A stretch of DNA of 64,000 nucleotides from contig CALBAX010000096.1 in assembly GCA_937926875.1 (NCBI GenBank), positions 1 to 64,000 of the forward strand, written 5' to 3'. The notes under the pieces were generated by a model, which worked only from the letters and a program-made list of their open reading frames with translations, was not told where the DNA came from and ran no database searches. The position numbers and the translations under genes were made by a program. The first letter of the stretch is position 1; every line of letters begins with the position of its first letter. This document shows, piece after piece, positions 45,155-54,003 of the stretch. The DNA comes from an uncultured Desulfovibrio sp. GTDB lineage: Bacteria > Desulfobacterota > Desulfovibrionia > Desulfovibrionales > Desulfovibrionaceae.

Positions 45155-45652
45155 TTAACAGGTACTGTGGGGATCGTCCCCGGCGTATTGGCGGGACAGG
45201 CGCAGGACCTCCTTGCGGACCTCGTCCAGATAGGCGGGGAAGCGCTCCTGCACGACGGGGGAAAGCTCCATGCTCCAGGAGGTGTAGTCCGCGGGCTCCA
45301 TGCCCATGACGGTGAGGTCGGGGCGGGAGCCGTGGAGCATCTCGGCCATGCGCAGGGAATCCAGCAGGTCGATGTCGTGGATGGAGAGGCGCTGCTTCTC
45401 GTTGTCCACCAGCTGGTCCTCGGTCAGATGATAGACCGTGCCGGGCCCGGCATGGCCGTGGACGATGTCCAGGATGAGCACATGGGCGAAGCCCTTGAAC
45501 AGATAGAAGACATCCTGGGTGAAGGTGCCCGCTTCCATGATGGTGACGTTTTCGGGCCAGGATTCCCCGGCCAGGGTCTGGGCGGCATGGACGCCGACGC
45601 CATCGTCGGTGAGGAGCAGGTTGCCGATACCCATGACAAGCACTTTGTCCAT
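45155..45652 (-). CDS. [NiFe]-hydrogenase maturation protease
   Basis: 165 residues. The N-terminal VMGIGNLLLTDDGVGV, with the nickel-binding Asp/Glu region, and VLILDIVHG in the middle fit the HyaD/HybD/HynC endopeptidases, which remove the C-terminal tail of the large subunit once nickel is in place. Structural hydrogenase genes are not next to it in this window, although in many Desulfovibrio they lie just upstream. GAGGAAAG precedes the ATG. Confidence 0.92.
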   Translation of the reverse strand: MDKVLVMGIGNLLLTDDGVGVHAAQTLAGESWPENVTIMEAGTFTQDVFYLFKGFAHVLILDIVHGHAGPGTVYHLTEDQLVDNEKQRLSIHDIDLLDSLRMAEMLHGSRPDLTVMGMEPADYTSWSMELSPVVQERFPAYLDEVRKEVLRLSRQYAGDDPHSTC

Positions 45653-46070
45653 ACTTTCCTCGGTACGGGAGTTGCGCCCCTGGGGGCGGGATGTGGTGTC
45701 CGCCGTGCCCCGCTGCTGTCTTCAGGCCAGGCGCGAAAGGGCACAGGGGCTCGCCGTTTTGCCGCAAGGCGGGGACGGTGCCGTCACAGGGGGGGGCTTC
45801 CTGCGCTGCTGCGGCCCTGGCTGTATGGGAGCCTGATCCCCTGAGCCCCGGCTGCGATCAGGCCAGGGCGGCAGGACTCCCGAGGCTGCCTTCCGTGCGT
45901 CCGGCCGTCCTGTCTGGAGTGTTGCCCGGCGCGTATCCCCGACAAGGCAGGATCACGGACACGCGACAGCATAGCAGCCCGGCGGGGCAGCCGCAAGGGG
46001 ATGACGGGGCAGGCAAGGAGGCCCCGCGGGCAGGCAGCGTCCCCGCAGGAAGGCCGCCGGAGCGCGGGCA
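45653..46070. other. Non-coding region between hydrogenase maturation genes and the nhc operon
   Basis: About 420 bases. No gene is recognised on either strand, and no structural hydrogenase remnant is visible. The maturation protease promoter should lie in the proximal part. Confidence 0.35.
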
Positions 46071-46101
46071 CGAAAAAAGGGCGGGGTCACCCCCGCCCTT
46101 C
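46071..46101 (-). terminator. Rho-independent terminator of the nhc operon
   Basis: On the minus strand AAGGGCGGGG and CCCCGCCCTT form a 10-bp stem with a 4-base loop followed by TTTT. It lies 25 bases past the last gene. Confidence 0.85.
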
Positions 46102-46125
46102 CGGTTTGTGTGGTGTGCGTGCGGC

Positions 46126-46284
46126 CTAATGCTCGTCGTCGTCACCGAAGAGCCAGGGGCCCTTCTTGGGGAACAGCACGGTGTTCCAGTAGAGGACATA
46201 GACGGGCAGGGTCACGAACATCATGACGTAGGCCCAGTTCTTGGTGTAGAGGAAGTAGTCGTAAAAGGTATGGAATTCCATCAT
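46126..46284 (-). CDS. nhcD: Small membrane subunit NhcD (HmcD-like)
   Basis: 52 residues, too short for most gene callers. It begins MMEFHTFYDYFLYTKNW, has one membrane helix (AYVMMFVTLPVYVLYW, about 19-34) and ends PWLFGDDDEH. GGAGGAAC precedes the double ATG. It is 12 bases after nhcC in the operon and matches HmcD in size, topology and place; the function of this small subunit is unknown. Confidence 0.85.
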   Translation of the reverse strand: MMEFHTFYDYFLYTKNWAYVMMFVTLPVYVLYWNTVLFPKKGPWLFGDDDEH

Positions 46285-46296
46285 GTTCCTCCTGTC

Positions 46297-47511
46297 CTAG
46301 TGGGCGTCCTTGAAGTCGGGGTGTTCGTACAGCACCGGCATGTGATAGACGATGAAGCGGTACACGGTCACGATCAGGGTCACCACGAAGATGGAGATGC
46401 ACACTTCCCAGATGCTGGGGAAGTAGCGCTCGTCAGCGGGCAGGGTGTAGTTGAAGGCGATCATGGACACGTTGAAGCGGTTCATGACGATACCCAGCAC
46501 GGCGTTGGCGGAAGCAAAGCGGCAGAGCTTGATGTTGCGGTCGCGGGAGCCCTTGGCATACAGCAGCGCGGGCGTCAGCACGAAGAACAGCATCTCCACC
46601 AGCCACCACAGACCGTAACCGGTGCAGAGGTAAGGCAGGTTGGCCTGGACCAGCATGTCGATGAGCTTCAGCATGAAGTAGCCGAAGAGGATGAAGGCAC
46701 CGGCCTTGGAGAAGCTGAAGACCACTTCGTCAGCTTCGCGCAGGTGGGTGGCGTCCATGTAGTGGTGCACGCCCTTGTGGGCCCACATGCCTTCAAAGAT
46801 GACCATGGAGCAGCCGGCAGCCATGGAGCTGACGAAGAAGAACATGGGCATGAAGGGGGAGTACCACAGGGGATGCAGCTTGCCGGGGGCGATCAGGTAG
46901 AGGGCGCCCAGCGAGGACTGGTGCAGGGTGGACAGGCACACGCCGAAGATGGTCAGGATGATGGTGCAGCGCACCACGACCTTGCGCCACTTCTTGAGGA
47001 AGGGGAACTTGCAGGACAGCCATTCCATGGGGGCCACCGAGAATTCGATGAACAGCACGGTCAGGTAGGTAGCCACGCACAAGCCCACTTCGAACAGGAC
47101 GGAGGTGGTGCCGGGGAAGAAGAACATGTAGGGCAGGCGCAGCGGGTGACCAAGGTCATACAGCAGGGCGAACACCACGAAGGCATAGCCCAGGAAGGCG
47201 GTGGTCACGGCGGGGCGCACGGCCGAATGGAAGTGCTTCATGCCCATGACGTAGCAGGCCACGGTGGTGAAGTAACCACCGGCGGCCAGACACACGCCGC
47301 AGAGCAGGTCGAAGCCGATCCACATGCCCCAGGGCTGGGTATCGGACAGGTTGGTGATGGAGCCGATGCCCTGGGTGAAGCGGATGAAGGTCAGTACGAA
47401 GCCCACGACCAGGATGACCGCGGTGATCATGTTGCCGGGGCGACGCAGGGAAAACTCACCAAGGTTGAACAGTTTGTCCTTGGTGGGGATCACGATTTGG
47501 TGCTGGGACAT
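46297..47511 (-). CDS. nhcC: NrfD-family quinone-linked membrane subunit NhcC (HmcC-like)
   Basis: 404 residues with about ten membrane helices and an even hydrophobic profile typical of NrfD/HybB proteins. GGYFTTVACYVMG and LYDLGHPLRLPYMFF are recognisable family stretches; the latter precedes the quinone-site region. It should exchange electrons between the quinone pool and the periplasmic NhcA/NhcB pair. The ATG lies directly after the nhcB stop with no gap. Confidence 0.92.
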   Translation of the reverse strand: MSQHQIVIPTKDKLFNLGEFSLRRPGNMITAVILVVGFVLTFIRFTQGIGSITNLSDTQPWGMWIGFDLLCGVCLAAGGYFTTVACYVMGMKHFHSAVRPAVTTAFLGYAFVVFALLYDLGHPLRLPYMFFFPGTTSVLFEVGLCVATYLTVLFIEFSVAPMEWLSCKFPFLKKWRKVVVRCTIILTIFGVCLSTLHQSSLGALYLIAPGKLHPLWYSPFMPMFFFVSSMAAGCSMVIFEGMWAHKGVHHYMDATHLREADEVVFSFSKAGAFILFGYFMLKLIDMLVQANLPYLCTGYGLWWLVEMLFFVLTPALLYAKGSRDRNIKLCRFASANAVLGIVMNRFNVSMIAFNYTLPADERYFPSIWEVCISIFVVTLIVTVYRFIVYHMPVLYEHPDFKDAH

Positions 47512-48633
47512 TTACTTATCCTCCCCGTGCTTGCAGCCGCAGCAGCCGTCGCAGCCGTTTTGGGCCTCACGGGCCTTGAGGGCCTGGATCATGGCCTTGC
47601 GGGCCTCATCGGCGGCCACAGGACCCTGATTCTGCTCGATGCTGCGCACAGCGGCGTCCATGGCGGCCGTCACATCTTCCTTGGCGGTCTGGACGGTCTT
47701 TTCCTGGGCGGCCTTGCTCATGGCCTCACGACGCTTGGTCATGCCGTAGGCGCCACCGAAGAGGATGGGCCAGAAGGCGATGATCATGGGCACGGCACCC
47801 AGGGCGCCGTAGGTCAGTTCACCCATGGGACGGTTGCCCAGGTGGGTGTCCAGGCCCAGTTCCTTGAAGGTATGGCCGGCGTCGGCCGTACCGGCGGCCT
47901 TGACGGCCGACGGGGTAGGCTTGGGAGCCAGGACCATCCAGGCGGTGCCGCCGGCGTCCCATTCACCATAGATGTAGTCCACATACTTGCCGGGGTTCTC
48001 GGCGATGCGCTTGCGGGCGATCTTGATGAGGTCGGAACGGCGGCCGAAGGTCAGGGCGTCCATGGGGCAGGCTTCCACACAGCCGGGCAGTTTGCCTTCC
48101 TTCAGGCGGGGCTCGCAGAAGGTGCACTTCTGGACCAGCGGATCCCATGCCTCTTCATACTGGAAGCCCGGCACATAGAAGGGACAGGCGATCATGCAGT
48201 AACGGCAGCCCACGCACTGGGTACCGTCGTAGGTCACGCTGCCGTCGGGCTGCTTCTGGAAGCATTTGGCGAAACAGGCGGAGGCGCAGGCCGGGTCGTT
48301 GCAGTGGAAGCACTGCAACTTGCGGAACACGGGCTTGCCGCCCACTTCGTACTTGTTGACCACCGTCCAGGCATCGGCCGAGGTACGGCGGGTCTTGTTG
48401 CAGACGGAAAGGTCGGTGAAGGGTTTTTCGGGCTTGGGCAGGTGGTTGACCTTGTTGCAAGCCTCTTCGCAGCTGCGGCAGCCGATGCAGCGGGTGGTAT
48501 CGTGCAGGACGCCGTAGCTGTCTTCATAATAAGGGAACATGTGGGTGCCGCCGGCCTTGGCCACTTGTGCCGTGCCCAATGCGGAAGCGACGCCAGCGCT
48601 GCCCAGGATGGTCAGAAATTTTCTACGATCCAT
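47512..48633 (-). CDS. nhcB: Ferredoxin-type subunit NhcB (HmcB-like)
   Basis: 373 residues. A signal sequence (MDRRKFLTILGSAGVASALG) of Tat style is followed by four Cys clusters for [4Fe-4S] centres: CIGCRSCEEAC, CFHCNDPACASAC, CVGCRYCMIAC and CTFC...CVEAC. A membrane helix near 275-300 anchors the C-terminus, which ends in an extra Cys-rich CDGCCGC stretch. It relays electrons between NhcA in the periplasm and NhcC in the membrane. Confidence 0.94.
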   Translation of the reverse strand: MDRRKFLTILGSAGVASALGTAQVAKAGGTHMFPYYEDSYGVLHDTTRCIGCRSCEEACNKVNHLPKPEKPFTDLSVCNKTRRTSADAWTVVNKYEVGGKPVFRKLQCFHCNDPACASACFAKCFQKQPDGSVTYDGTQCVGCRYCMIACPFYVPGFQYEEAWDPLVQKCTFCEPRLKEGKLPGCVEACPMDALTFGRRSDLIKIARKRIAENPGKYVDYIYGEWDAGGTAWMVLAPKPTPSAVKAAGTADAGHTFKELGLDTHLGNRPMGELTYGALGAVPMIIAFWPILFGGAYGMTKRREAMSKAAQEKTVQTAKEDVTAAMDAAVRSIEQNQGPVAADEARKAMIQALKAREAQNGCDGCCGCKHGEDK

Positions 48634-48648
48634 AATCGTACTCTCCAG

Positions 48649-49635
48649 CTAGTTGGCGTTCTCGGTCGCACGCGGCTTGTGGCAGGACGCGCAGGACGTG
48701 TCGAGGGGACGGGCAACGTCCATGCCGTCATGGCAACCCATGCACTGCAGATGATACGCGGCCTTCAGCGTGGGACGGCCGGGCACGCGGGGATCGATCT
48801 TGGCGGAGTGGCAGCTGCCGCACTTGGGCGGAGTGGCCGACAGGGGGCTGCGATGGTGGCAGGTGGCGCACAGGATCTCGGGTTCGCTGTGGAACGCCTT
48901 GGCCAGATTGTCGCCTTCGATGCGCTTCATGAGCGAAGAGACGTGACGACGATGGTTGAAGAGGTTGGGCTCGAACTTGTCGGACAGGCTGCCGATGACC
49001 ACCTTGTAGGGGCAGGCTTCGGGGGCCATGTAGTCCACGGGCTTGCGTTCTTCGATGGTGGCTTCGGCCAGGGCGACGCGGTCCTCGGCGGACAGCTTGC
49101 CGGCCACGCCCAGCTGGTACTGTTCGGGGGTCATCTTGGAGGTGACCACGTGACAGACGCCGCACCACTGGTCGTCACGCTTGGGAGTGACGATCTCGTG
49201 GCAGCCGGCGCATTCACGGCGTTCCTTGTACTGTTCTTCGTGGCAGCTCACACAGCTCTTGGGCGTGACGCCATCCTTGCGCGGGGCGATCTTGGTGGCG
49301 TGCATGGCGCGCTCAAGAGTGATGAAGTTGCCCTCGGCTTTGCCTTCCACGGTATGACAGGTGCTACAGGCCACCATGTCGCCCGTGTGATGACAGGCCG
49401 CGCAGTCGTCGATCTTGTCGACGTGAGCCTGATGGTTGAATGTCACCGGCGTCATGCTGGCGCCCTTGGGATTGGGCTTTTCGCTGACCGGAAAGAGAAC
49501 CGTGGCATTAGGCATTTCCGCGTCGGATTCTTCCAGACCCACCGCCACAGCGCGGTTGGCTTCGGGAAGCATCAGACAGGCCACGCCGGCCAAGGCAATC
49601 ACCGCCGCCAAAAGCAGTGCTTTACCGTTCCTCAT
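48649..49635 (-). CDS. nhcA: Nine-haem cytochrome c NhcA
   Basis: 328 residues from the ATG at 49635, with AAGGACGAG upstream. A signal peptide (about 1-30) is followed by nine CxxCH haem-binding motifs (CAACH, CSTCH, CVSCH, CAGCH, CGVCH, CATCH, CGSCH, CMGCH, CASCH) and additional His residues as sixth ligands. Nine haems in two groups fit the 9Hc of Desulfovibrio desulfuricans, related to HmcA's C-terminal part. It accepts electrons, probably from periplasmic hydrogenase via cytochrome c3. First gene of the operon nhcABCD. Confidence 0.95.
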   Translation of the reverse strand: MRNGKALLLAAVIALAGVACLMLPEANRAVAVGLEESDAEMPNATVLFPVSEKPNPKGASMTPVTFNHQAHVDKIDDCAACHHTGDMVACSTCHTVEGKAEGNFITLERAMHATKIAPRKDGVTPKSCVSCHEEQYKERRECAGCHEIVTPKRDDQWCGVCHVVTSKMTPEQYQLGVAGKLSAEDRVALAEATIEERKPVDYMAPEACPYKVVIGSLSDKFEPNLFNHRRHVSSLMKRIEGDNLAKAFHSEPEILCATCHHRSPLSATPPKCGSCHSAKIDPRVPGRPTLKAAYHLQCMGCHDGMDVARPLDTSCASCHKPRATENAN

Positions 49636-50025
49636 GTGCTCGTCCTTTTGAAACAGACTTTTCCCCATTCTCCCGCAGCATGGAGCCGCGGGCGTCCTCC
49701 GGCTCTCATGAGCCAAACACACCAATAATGTGTGGCAAGTTACCGCAGGCACAAGGCCACGTCAAGGGGAGGTCGCAGGCTGAAAAGCTTACTTGCACAC
49801 TGGCATTGGGGCATCCGGACTGGAGAAAAAGAGGATCGCAGCGGGAAAAATCCTTGCGGCTGGCCCAGTTTCAGGAACGGATCAGGCAAGGGAGGGCCGT
49901 CGGCGGGGATGGGGAGCGTGCAGGATGTCAAGAAATATTTTGAGAAATCTTCCGTGACAGGTGTCTCCAAAGGGTGACTTTGGGGCCGGCCCCGGTGCCT
50001 GCGGGCCGGGAGCCGCAGCGGCATG
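49636..50025. other. Non-coding region between nhcA and the miaA terminator
   Basis: About 390 bases. It holds the nhc promoter and dyad (49718-49765) and a near-palindrome TCAAGAAATATTTTGA at 49928-49943 that could be a further operator. No gene seen. Confidence 0.4.
49718..49765 (-). promoter_or_regulatory. Promoter of the nhc operon with adjacent dyad
   Basis: On the minus strand TTGACG (49760-49765), 17 bases, TAACTT (49737-49742). The predicted start near 49730 falls in a dyad CACAC, 7 bases, GTGTG (49718-49734), well placed for a repressor to block transcription. The leader to nhcA would be about 95 bases. Confidence 0.45.
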
Positions 50026-50066
50026 AAAAAAAAGCACCACACCGCGGCCGGGCCGGGCATGGTGCC
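50026..50066 (-). terminator. Rho-independent terminator after miaA
   Basis: On the minus strand GGCACCA and TGGTGC close a long GC-rich stem, followed by eight T residues. It lies about 50 bases past the miaA stop. Confidence 0.8.
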
Positions 50067-50117
50067 GTAAGTCGCCTGCAGGCTGTGGGGGCGGGCCGTG
50101 TGTCCGCCTGCCCCGGT

Positions 50118-51032
50118 TCAGCAGGCTTGCCGGGCAGCCGCGAGCAGGCCGTCCAGATCCTGCGGCGCAAAGAAGCGGGCCTCGCTGCGGGCCCTGAACC
50201 AGGTGCGCTGGCGCTTGGCGTAGGCGCGGGTGTTGTGCAGCCAGAGGCGGCGGCACTCCTCCAGGGAAAGTTCGCCGCGCAGATGGGCCAGCACTTCGGC
50301 GCAGCCGATGCCGGACCAGCCGGGGGCCGCGGCATCGTCACAGCGCTGCCGGGCGGCGCGGGCCTCATCCAGGGCCCCCTGTTCCAGCATCAGATCGATG
50401 CGGCGGGCCAGACGGGGCGTCAGGGCATCCAGTTCCATGTCCAGCACCAGCAGCGGCCCGGCGCAGGGCGGTCCGGGCATGCCGTGCTCGTGCCACCAGC
50501 TGAACGTGCGGCCGGTGCCTGCCAGCACCTCCAGGGCACGCACGATGCGCTGGCGGTCGTTGGGATGGATGCGGGCCGCGTAGGCGGGATCTTTGGCGGC
50601 CAGTTCGGCATGGAGGGCCGCCGGGCCCTCTTCGGCCAGCCGGGCCGTGAGGGCGGCGGTGATGGCCGGGTCGATGGGCGGTATCTCGGCGATGCCGTGC
50701 AGCAGGCCCTGGAAATACAGGCCGGTGCCGCCCACCAGCAGGGGCACATGGCCCCGGGCCAGCACGGCCCCCGCTTCGGCCACGGCCTGGTCGGCCCAGC
50801 GGCCGGCGCTGATCTTCTGCTCCGTGGGCAAAAAGCCGTACAGATGATGCGGGCAGCAGGCCCGCTCCCCGGGCGAGGGCTGGGCCGTGATGAGCGGGAA
50901 ATCCCTGTAGACCTGGCGGGAATCGGCGTTGATGACCTCACCGTCCAGGGCTTCGGCCAGGGCCAGGGCCGCGGCGGTCTTGCCGCAGCCCGTGGGGCCG
51001 GCCAGACAGATGACGGGCAGGGGCGCGGCCAT
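50118..51032 (-). CDS. miaA: tRNA dimethylallyltransferase
   Basis: 304 residues. The P-loop GPTGCGKTAAALALA, the INADSRQVYRD segment with the catalytic Asp and LVGGTGLYFQ are diagnostic of MiaA, which adds the isopentenyl group to A37 of tRNAs reading UNN codons. Two starts are possible: ATG at 51032, directly after the coaD stop, and GTG at 51047 within coaD; neither has a strong ribosome site. Last gene of the rsmD-coaD-miaA operon. Confidence 0.93.
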   Translation of the reverse strand: MAAPLPVICLAGPTGCGKTAAALALAEALDGEVINADSRQVYRDFPLITAQPSPGERACCPHHLYGFLPTEQKISAGRWADQAVAEAGAVLARGHVPLLVGGTGLYFQGLLHGIAEIPPIDPAITAALTARLAEEGPAALHAELAAKDPAYAARIHPNDRQRIVRALEVLAGTGRTFSWWHEHGMPGPPCAGPLLVLDMELDALTPRLARRIDLMLEQGALDEARAARQRCDDAAAPGWSGIGCAEVLAHLRGELSLEECRRLWLHNTRAYAKRQRTWFRARSEARFFAPQDLDGLLAAARQAC

Positions 51033-51033
51033 C

Positions 51034-51576
51034 TTATTTGTTGACACGGAAGCCGCCGTAGGGGGCGGACAGGCAGGGGGTGCCCTGGCGCACTTCGCCG
51101 CGCTGGTATTTCTCCATCAGGCGCAGGCGCACGTTCTCGGGCACCAGGCCCACGATGTCGGCGCCGTGGCTGGCCGCTGCCTTGACGATGGTGGAGCTGA
51201 TGAACAGCCACTGGTAGTCGGTCATCAGGAACACGGTCTGGATGTCGCGTTGCAGGCGGCGGTTCATAAGGGCCAGCTGGAATTCGTACTCGAAGTCCGA
51301 GACGGCGCGCAGGCCGCGCAGGATGGCACAGGCCCCGCGCTTGGCCGCGTATTCCACGGTCAGGCCGGTGAAGGGCTCCACCAGGATGCGGTCGTCGTCG
51401 CCCACGGCCTCGCGGGCCATGGCCACGCGCTCTTCCTGGGAGAAGAGGGGGAACTTGGGCGTATTGTCGGCCACGGCCACCACGATCTGGTCGAAGACGG
51501 CCAGGCCGCGGCGGATGAGGGCCAGGTGTCCGTTGGTCAGGGGATCGAAGGTGCCGGGATAGAGTGCCAGTTTCAT
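51034..51576 (-). CDS. coaD: Phosphopantetheine adenylyltransferase
   Basis: 180 residues. YPGTFDPLTNGHL with the HxGH-like TNGH, RGLRAVSDFEYE in the centre and ISSTIVKAAASHG near the end are the CoaD motifs. It makes dephospho-CoA from phosphopantetheine and ATP. The ATG at 51576 overlaps the rsmD stop by 4 bases. Confidence 0.96.
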   Translation of the reverse strand: MKLALYPGTFDPLTNGHLALIRRGLAVFDQIVVAVADNTPKFPLFSQEERVAMAREAVGDDDRILVEPFTGLTVEYAAKRGACAILRGLRAVSDFEYEFQLALMNRRLQRDIQTVFLMTDYQWLFISSTIVKAAASHGADIVGLVPENVRLRLMEKYQRGEVRQGTPCLSAPYGGFRVNK

Positions 51577-52124
51577 GCGAGTGTCCATATCAGTATGCGG
51601 GTTTGACCAAAATGGCGTTCCACCAGCAGTTCCAGACTGTCGGGAGCGGCCACGGCGGCGTCTTTTTCGATCTCGGCGCAGATGAGGGCGCCGGGCGCCA
51701 GCCAGTTGCGTTTGAGCAGGCCCTGCAGGGTGGCGTTGAGCAGGTTCTTGCGGTAGGGCGGATCCAGGAAGACCAGGTCGAAACAGCCCATGGGCGTGTT
51801 GTTGAGGGTCTTGCGCACGTCGTCGCGGATCAGGCGTACACAGTCCTCCACGCCCAGCTGTCGGATGTTGTCGGCCAGGCAGCGGGCGGCCACGGCGGAG
51901 TTCTCCACCAGCACGGCCAGCGCCGCGCCGCGGCTCACGGCTTCGAACGCCAGGCTGCCGCTGCCGGCGAAAAGGTCGAGCACGCGCGCGCCTTCCCAGA
52001 CCACGCCCCGCGAGGTGAGCATGGAGAACAGGGATTCGCGCGTTTTGCCCATGGCCGGGCGATAGCCTTCGCCCTCCACGGTCTTGATGCGTCTGCCGCC
52101 CAGTCTGCCGGAAATGATGCGCAT
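51573..52124 (-). CDS. rsmD: 16S rRNA (guanine-966 N2)-methyltransferase
   Basis: 183 residues. MRIISGRLGGRRI is the conserved start, VLDLFAGSGSLAFEAVSRGA the SAM-binding loop and VFLDPPY the catalytic DPPY motif of RsmD. It methylates G966 in 16S rRNA. It is the first gene of the unit with coaD, an order common in bacteria. Confidence 0.96.
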   Translation of the reverse strand: MRIISGRLGGRRIKTVEGEGYRPAMGKTRESLFSMLTSRGVVWEGARVLDLFAGSGSLAFEAVSRGAALAVLVENSAVAARCLADNIRQLGVEDCVRLIRDDVRKTLNNTPMGCFDLVFLDPPYRKNLLNATLQGLLKRNWLAPGALICAEIEKDAAVAAPDSLELLVERHFGQTRILIWTLA

Positions 52125-52200
52125 GGTTTTTCCTGTAGTTCTGTGCCGTGGATGAACGGCGGTTGGCTGTACGAAGGTGCCGCTCAGGGCAGGGAAATGA

Positions 52201-52230
52201 CTTTTACCCGCGGGGCGGCCCTTCCGTCAA
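52201..52230 (-). promoter_or_regulatory. Promoter of the rsmD operon
   Basis: On the minus strand TTGACG (52225-52230), 18 bases, TAAAAG (52201-52206). Start near 52194, about 70 bases before rsmD. Confidence 0.45.
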
Positions 52231-52262
52231 TGGGCGGCCGGGGCAGCCCGCAAAGCGCGGAA

Positions 52263-52286
52263 GGGCGCGGCCCCAAGGCCGCGCCC
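52263..52286 (-). terminator. Hairpin after the metallo-beta-lactamase gene
   Basis: GGGCGCGGCC and GGCCGCGCCC form a perfect 10-bp stem with a 4-base loop 10 bases past the stop. Only a short T pair follows. Confidence 0.55.
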
Positions 52287-52296
52287 CGTACGACGG

Positions 52297-53907
52297 TCAC
52301 ATGCGGGAAAGGAGACGGGTCAGGGCGTAGTCCATCTTGGCCAGGGCGTCCTGCAACTCGGTCTGCTGGACCCAGGGGCTCTGCTCCACGTCGGCCAGCT
52401 TGCCCTTGAACATGCCCCACTTGCGTTCCACTTCGCTGGTGAGGAAGTCCCAGTTGATGCGGGGATGGGCCAGGGCCTCGTGCTGGACGGTCTGGGCCAC
52501 CTGATGGCCTTCGAGGATCATCTCTTCCATGTAGCCGGGCACCAGGGGGGTCACGCCGAATTTTTCCTTGATCAGGCCGGAAAGGACGGTCTGGGCCTTT
52601 TCTTCGCCGTGGACCAGGACCACGTTGGCCTTGTCGTGGACCAGGGGCTCCAGCCAGGAGAGCAGCTGGTCCTGCCCGGCGTGGGCGGAGAAGCCGTTGA
52701 TGGTGTAGATACGGGCAGCGATGTCCATATCTTCACCGAACAGGGTGATCTTGCTGGCTTTTTCCACGATCTTGCGGCCGGGGGTGCCCACGGCCTGGTA
52801 GCCCACGAAGACGATGCTGGCCCCGGGCTTCCAGATGTTGTGCTTGAGGTGATGGCGCACGCGGCCCGCGTTGCACATGCCGCTGGCCGAGATGATGATG
52901 GCCGGGCCCTTGTAGTCGTTGATGCTCTGGGATTCCGCGGCATCCAGGGTGTAGCGCAGGTTGGGCAGCTCGAAGGGGTCGTCGCCCTGGTGGAGCATCT
53001 TCTGCGCGTCCTCGTCGAAGAGCTCGCGGTTGCGGCGGAAGACCTCGGTGGCCCGGATGGCCAGGGGGCTGTCCACGAAGACGGGCATGTCCGCGGGCAG
53101 CTTGCCCTTGCTCTGGAGGACGTGCAGGCAATAGAGGATCTCCTGCGTGCGTTCCACGGCGAAGGCAGGGATGATGACCTTTTCGCCCTTGCTGTAGCTG
53201 TAGGCGATGGCGTCGGCCAGTTCCTGGTCGCTGATGTCCTCGTTCTTGTGGTTGCGGTCGCCGTAGGTGGATTCCATGAAGATGTAATCCGCCCTGGGCG
53301 GGCTTTCGGGGTCGCGCACGATAAGGGCCTGGGGACGGCCGATATCGCCCGAGAAGATGATGCTGGTGGTCTTGTCGCCTTCGGTCACTTCCAGGCGCAG
53401 GGAGCCGGAACCGAGGATGTGGCCCGCATCGTAGTAGGTGACCTTGATGCCCGGGGCGGGCTCGAAGCCCTCATGGTAGGCCACGGGGTGCAAAAGCTCG
53501 GCGGTCTTGAGGGCGTCCTCGGTGGTGTACAGGGCCTCGGGCGGGTTCTTGAGGCCGCGCCGGCTGTACTTCTTGGCTTCCCACTGGGCTTCCATCTCCT
53601 GGATGTGGGCGCTGTCCTGCAGCATGATGTCCAGCAGTTCGCTGGTGGCCTTGGTGCAGTAGATGGGGTTGCTGAACCCTTCGCGCACCATGAGGGGCAG
53701 CAGGCCGGAATGGTCGATGTGCGCGTGGGTCACAAGGATGAAGTCGATATTGCCAGGGGCGTAGGGACGGGGATTGCGGTTGCGCTCCTCGATGGCCTTG
53801 TTGCCCTGGTGCATGCCGCAGTCGATACAAAAGCGCTTGCCGCAGGCCTCTATCATGTAACAGGAGCCGGTAACGGTCTGGGCAGCGCCAAGAAACTGGA
53901 CTTTCAT
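52297..53907 (-). CDS. Beta-CASP metallo-beta-lactamase nuclease
   Basis: 536 residues from the ATG at 53907 with GGAG upstream. HAHIDHSG gives the metal motif; a beta-CASP domain with SPLAIRATEVF and a terminal RMMBL-like domain (SAHAGQDQLLSWL) follow. These enzymes, related to CPSF73 and archaeal aCPSF, cut or degrade RNA; whether this one is an endo- or exonuclease is not seen. A C-terminal helical tail of about 70 residues is outside the usual core. Confidence 0.88.
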   Translation of the reverse strand: MKVQFLGAAQTVTGSCYMIEACGKRFCIDCGMHQGNKAIEERNRNPRPYAPGNIDFILVTHAHIDHSGLLPLMVREGFSNPIYCTKATSELLDIMLQDSAHIQEMEAQWEAKKYSRRGLKNPPEALYTTEDALKTAELLHPVAYHEGFEPAPGIKVTYYDAGHILGSGSLRLEVTEGDKTTSIIFSGDIGRPQALIVRDPESPPRADYIFMESTYGDRNHKNEDISDQELADAIAYSYSKGEKVIIPAFAVERTQEILYCLHVLQSKGKLPADMPVFVDSPLAIRATEVFRRNRELFDEDAQKMLHQGDDPFELPNLRYTLDAAESQSINDYKGPAIIISASGMCNAGRVRHHLKHNIWKPGASIVFVGYQAVGTPGRKIVEKASKITLFGEDMDIAARIYTINGFSAHAGQDQLLSWLEPLVHDKANVVLVHGEEKAQTVLSGLIKEKFGVTPLVPGYMEEMILEGHQVAQTVQHEALAHPRINWDFLTSEVERKWGMFKGKLADVEQSPWVQQTELQDALAKMDYALTRLLSRM

Positions 53908-53960
53908 GGGGATGCTCCGGGGTGATGTCCTGCTTGCCGGATGCAAGCGGGTGATTCTTC

Positions 53961-53989
53961 ACTATGCGCTTCCTGCCCCGGAAGCGCAA
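53961..53989 (-). promoter_or_regulatory. Promoter of the metallo-beta-lactamase gene
   Basis: On the minus strand TTGCGC (53984-53989), 17 bases, CATAGT (53961-53966), about 45 bases before the ATG. Confidence 0.4.
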
Positions 53990-54003
53990 GGCCCCATAAA
54001 CCT

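Noticed and set aside
45691..49728. A very long plus-strand open frame opposite the hydrogenase maturation genes and the nhc operon
   Set aside because: It is antisense to four genes with clear haem and Fe-S motifs and has low-complexity, Gly/His/Val-rich composition typical of GC-rich shadow frames.
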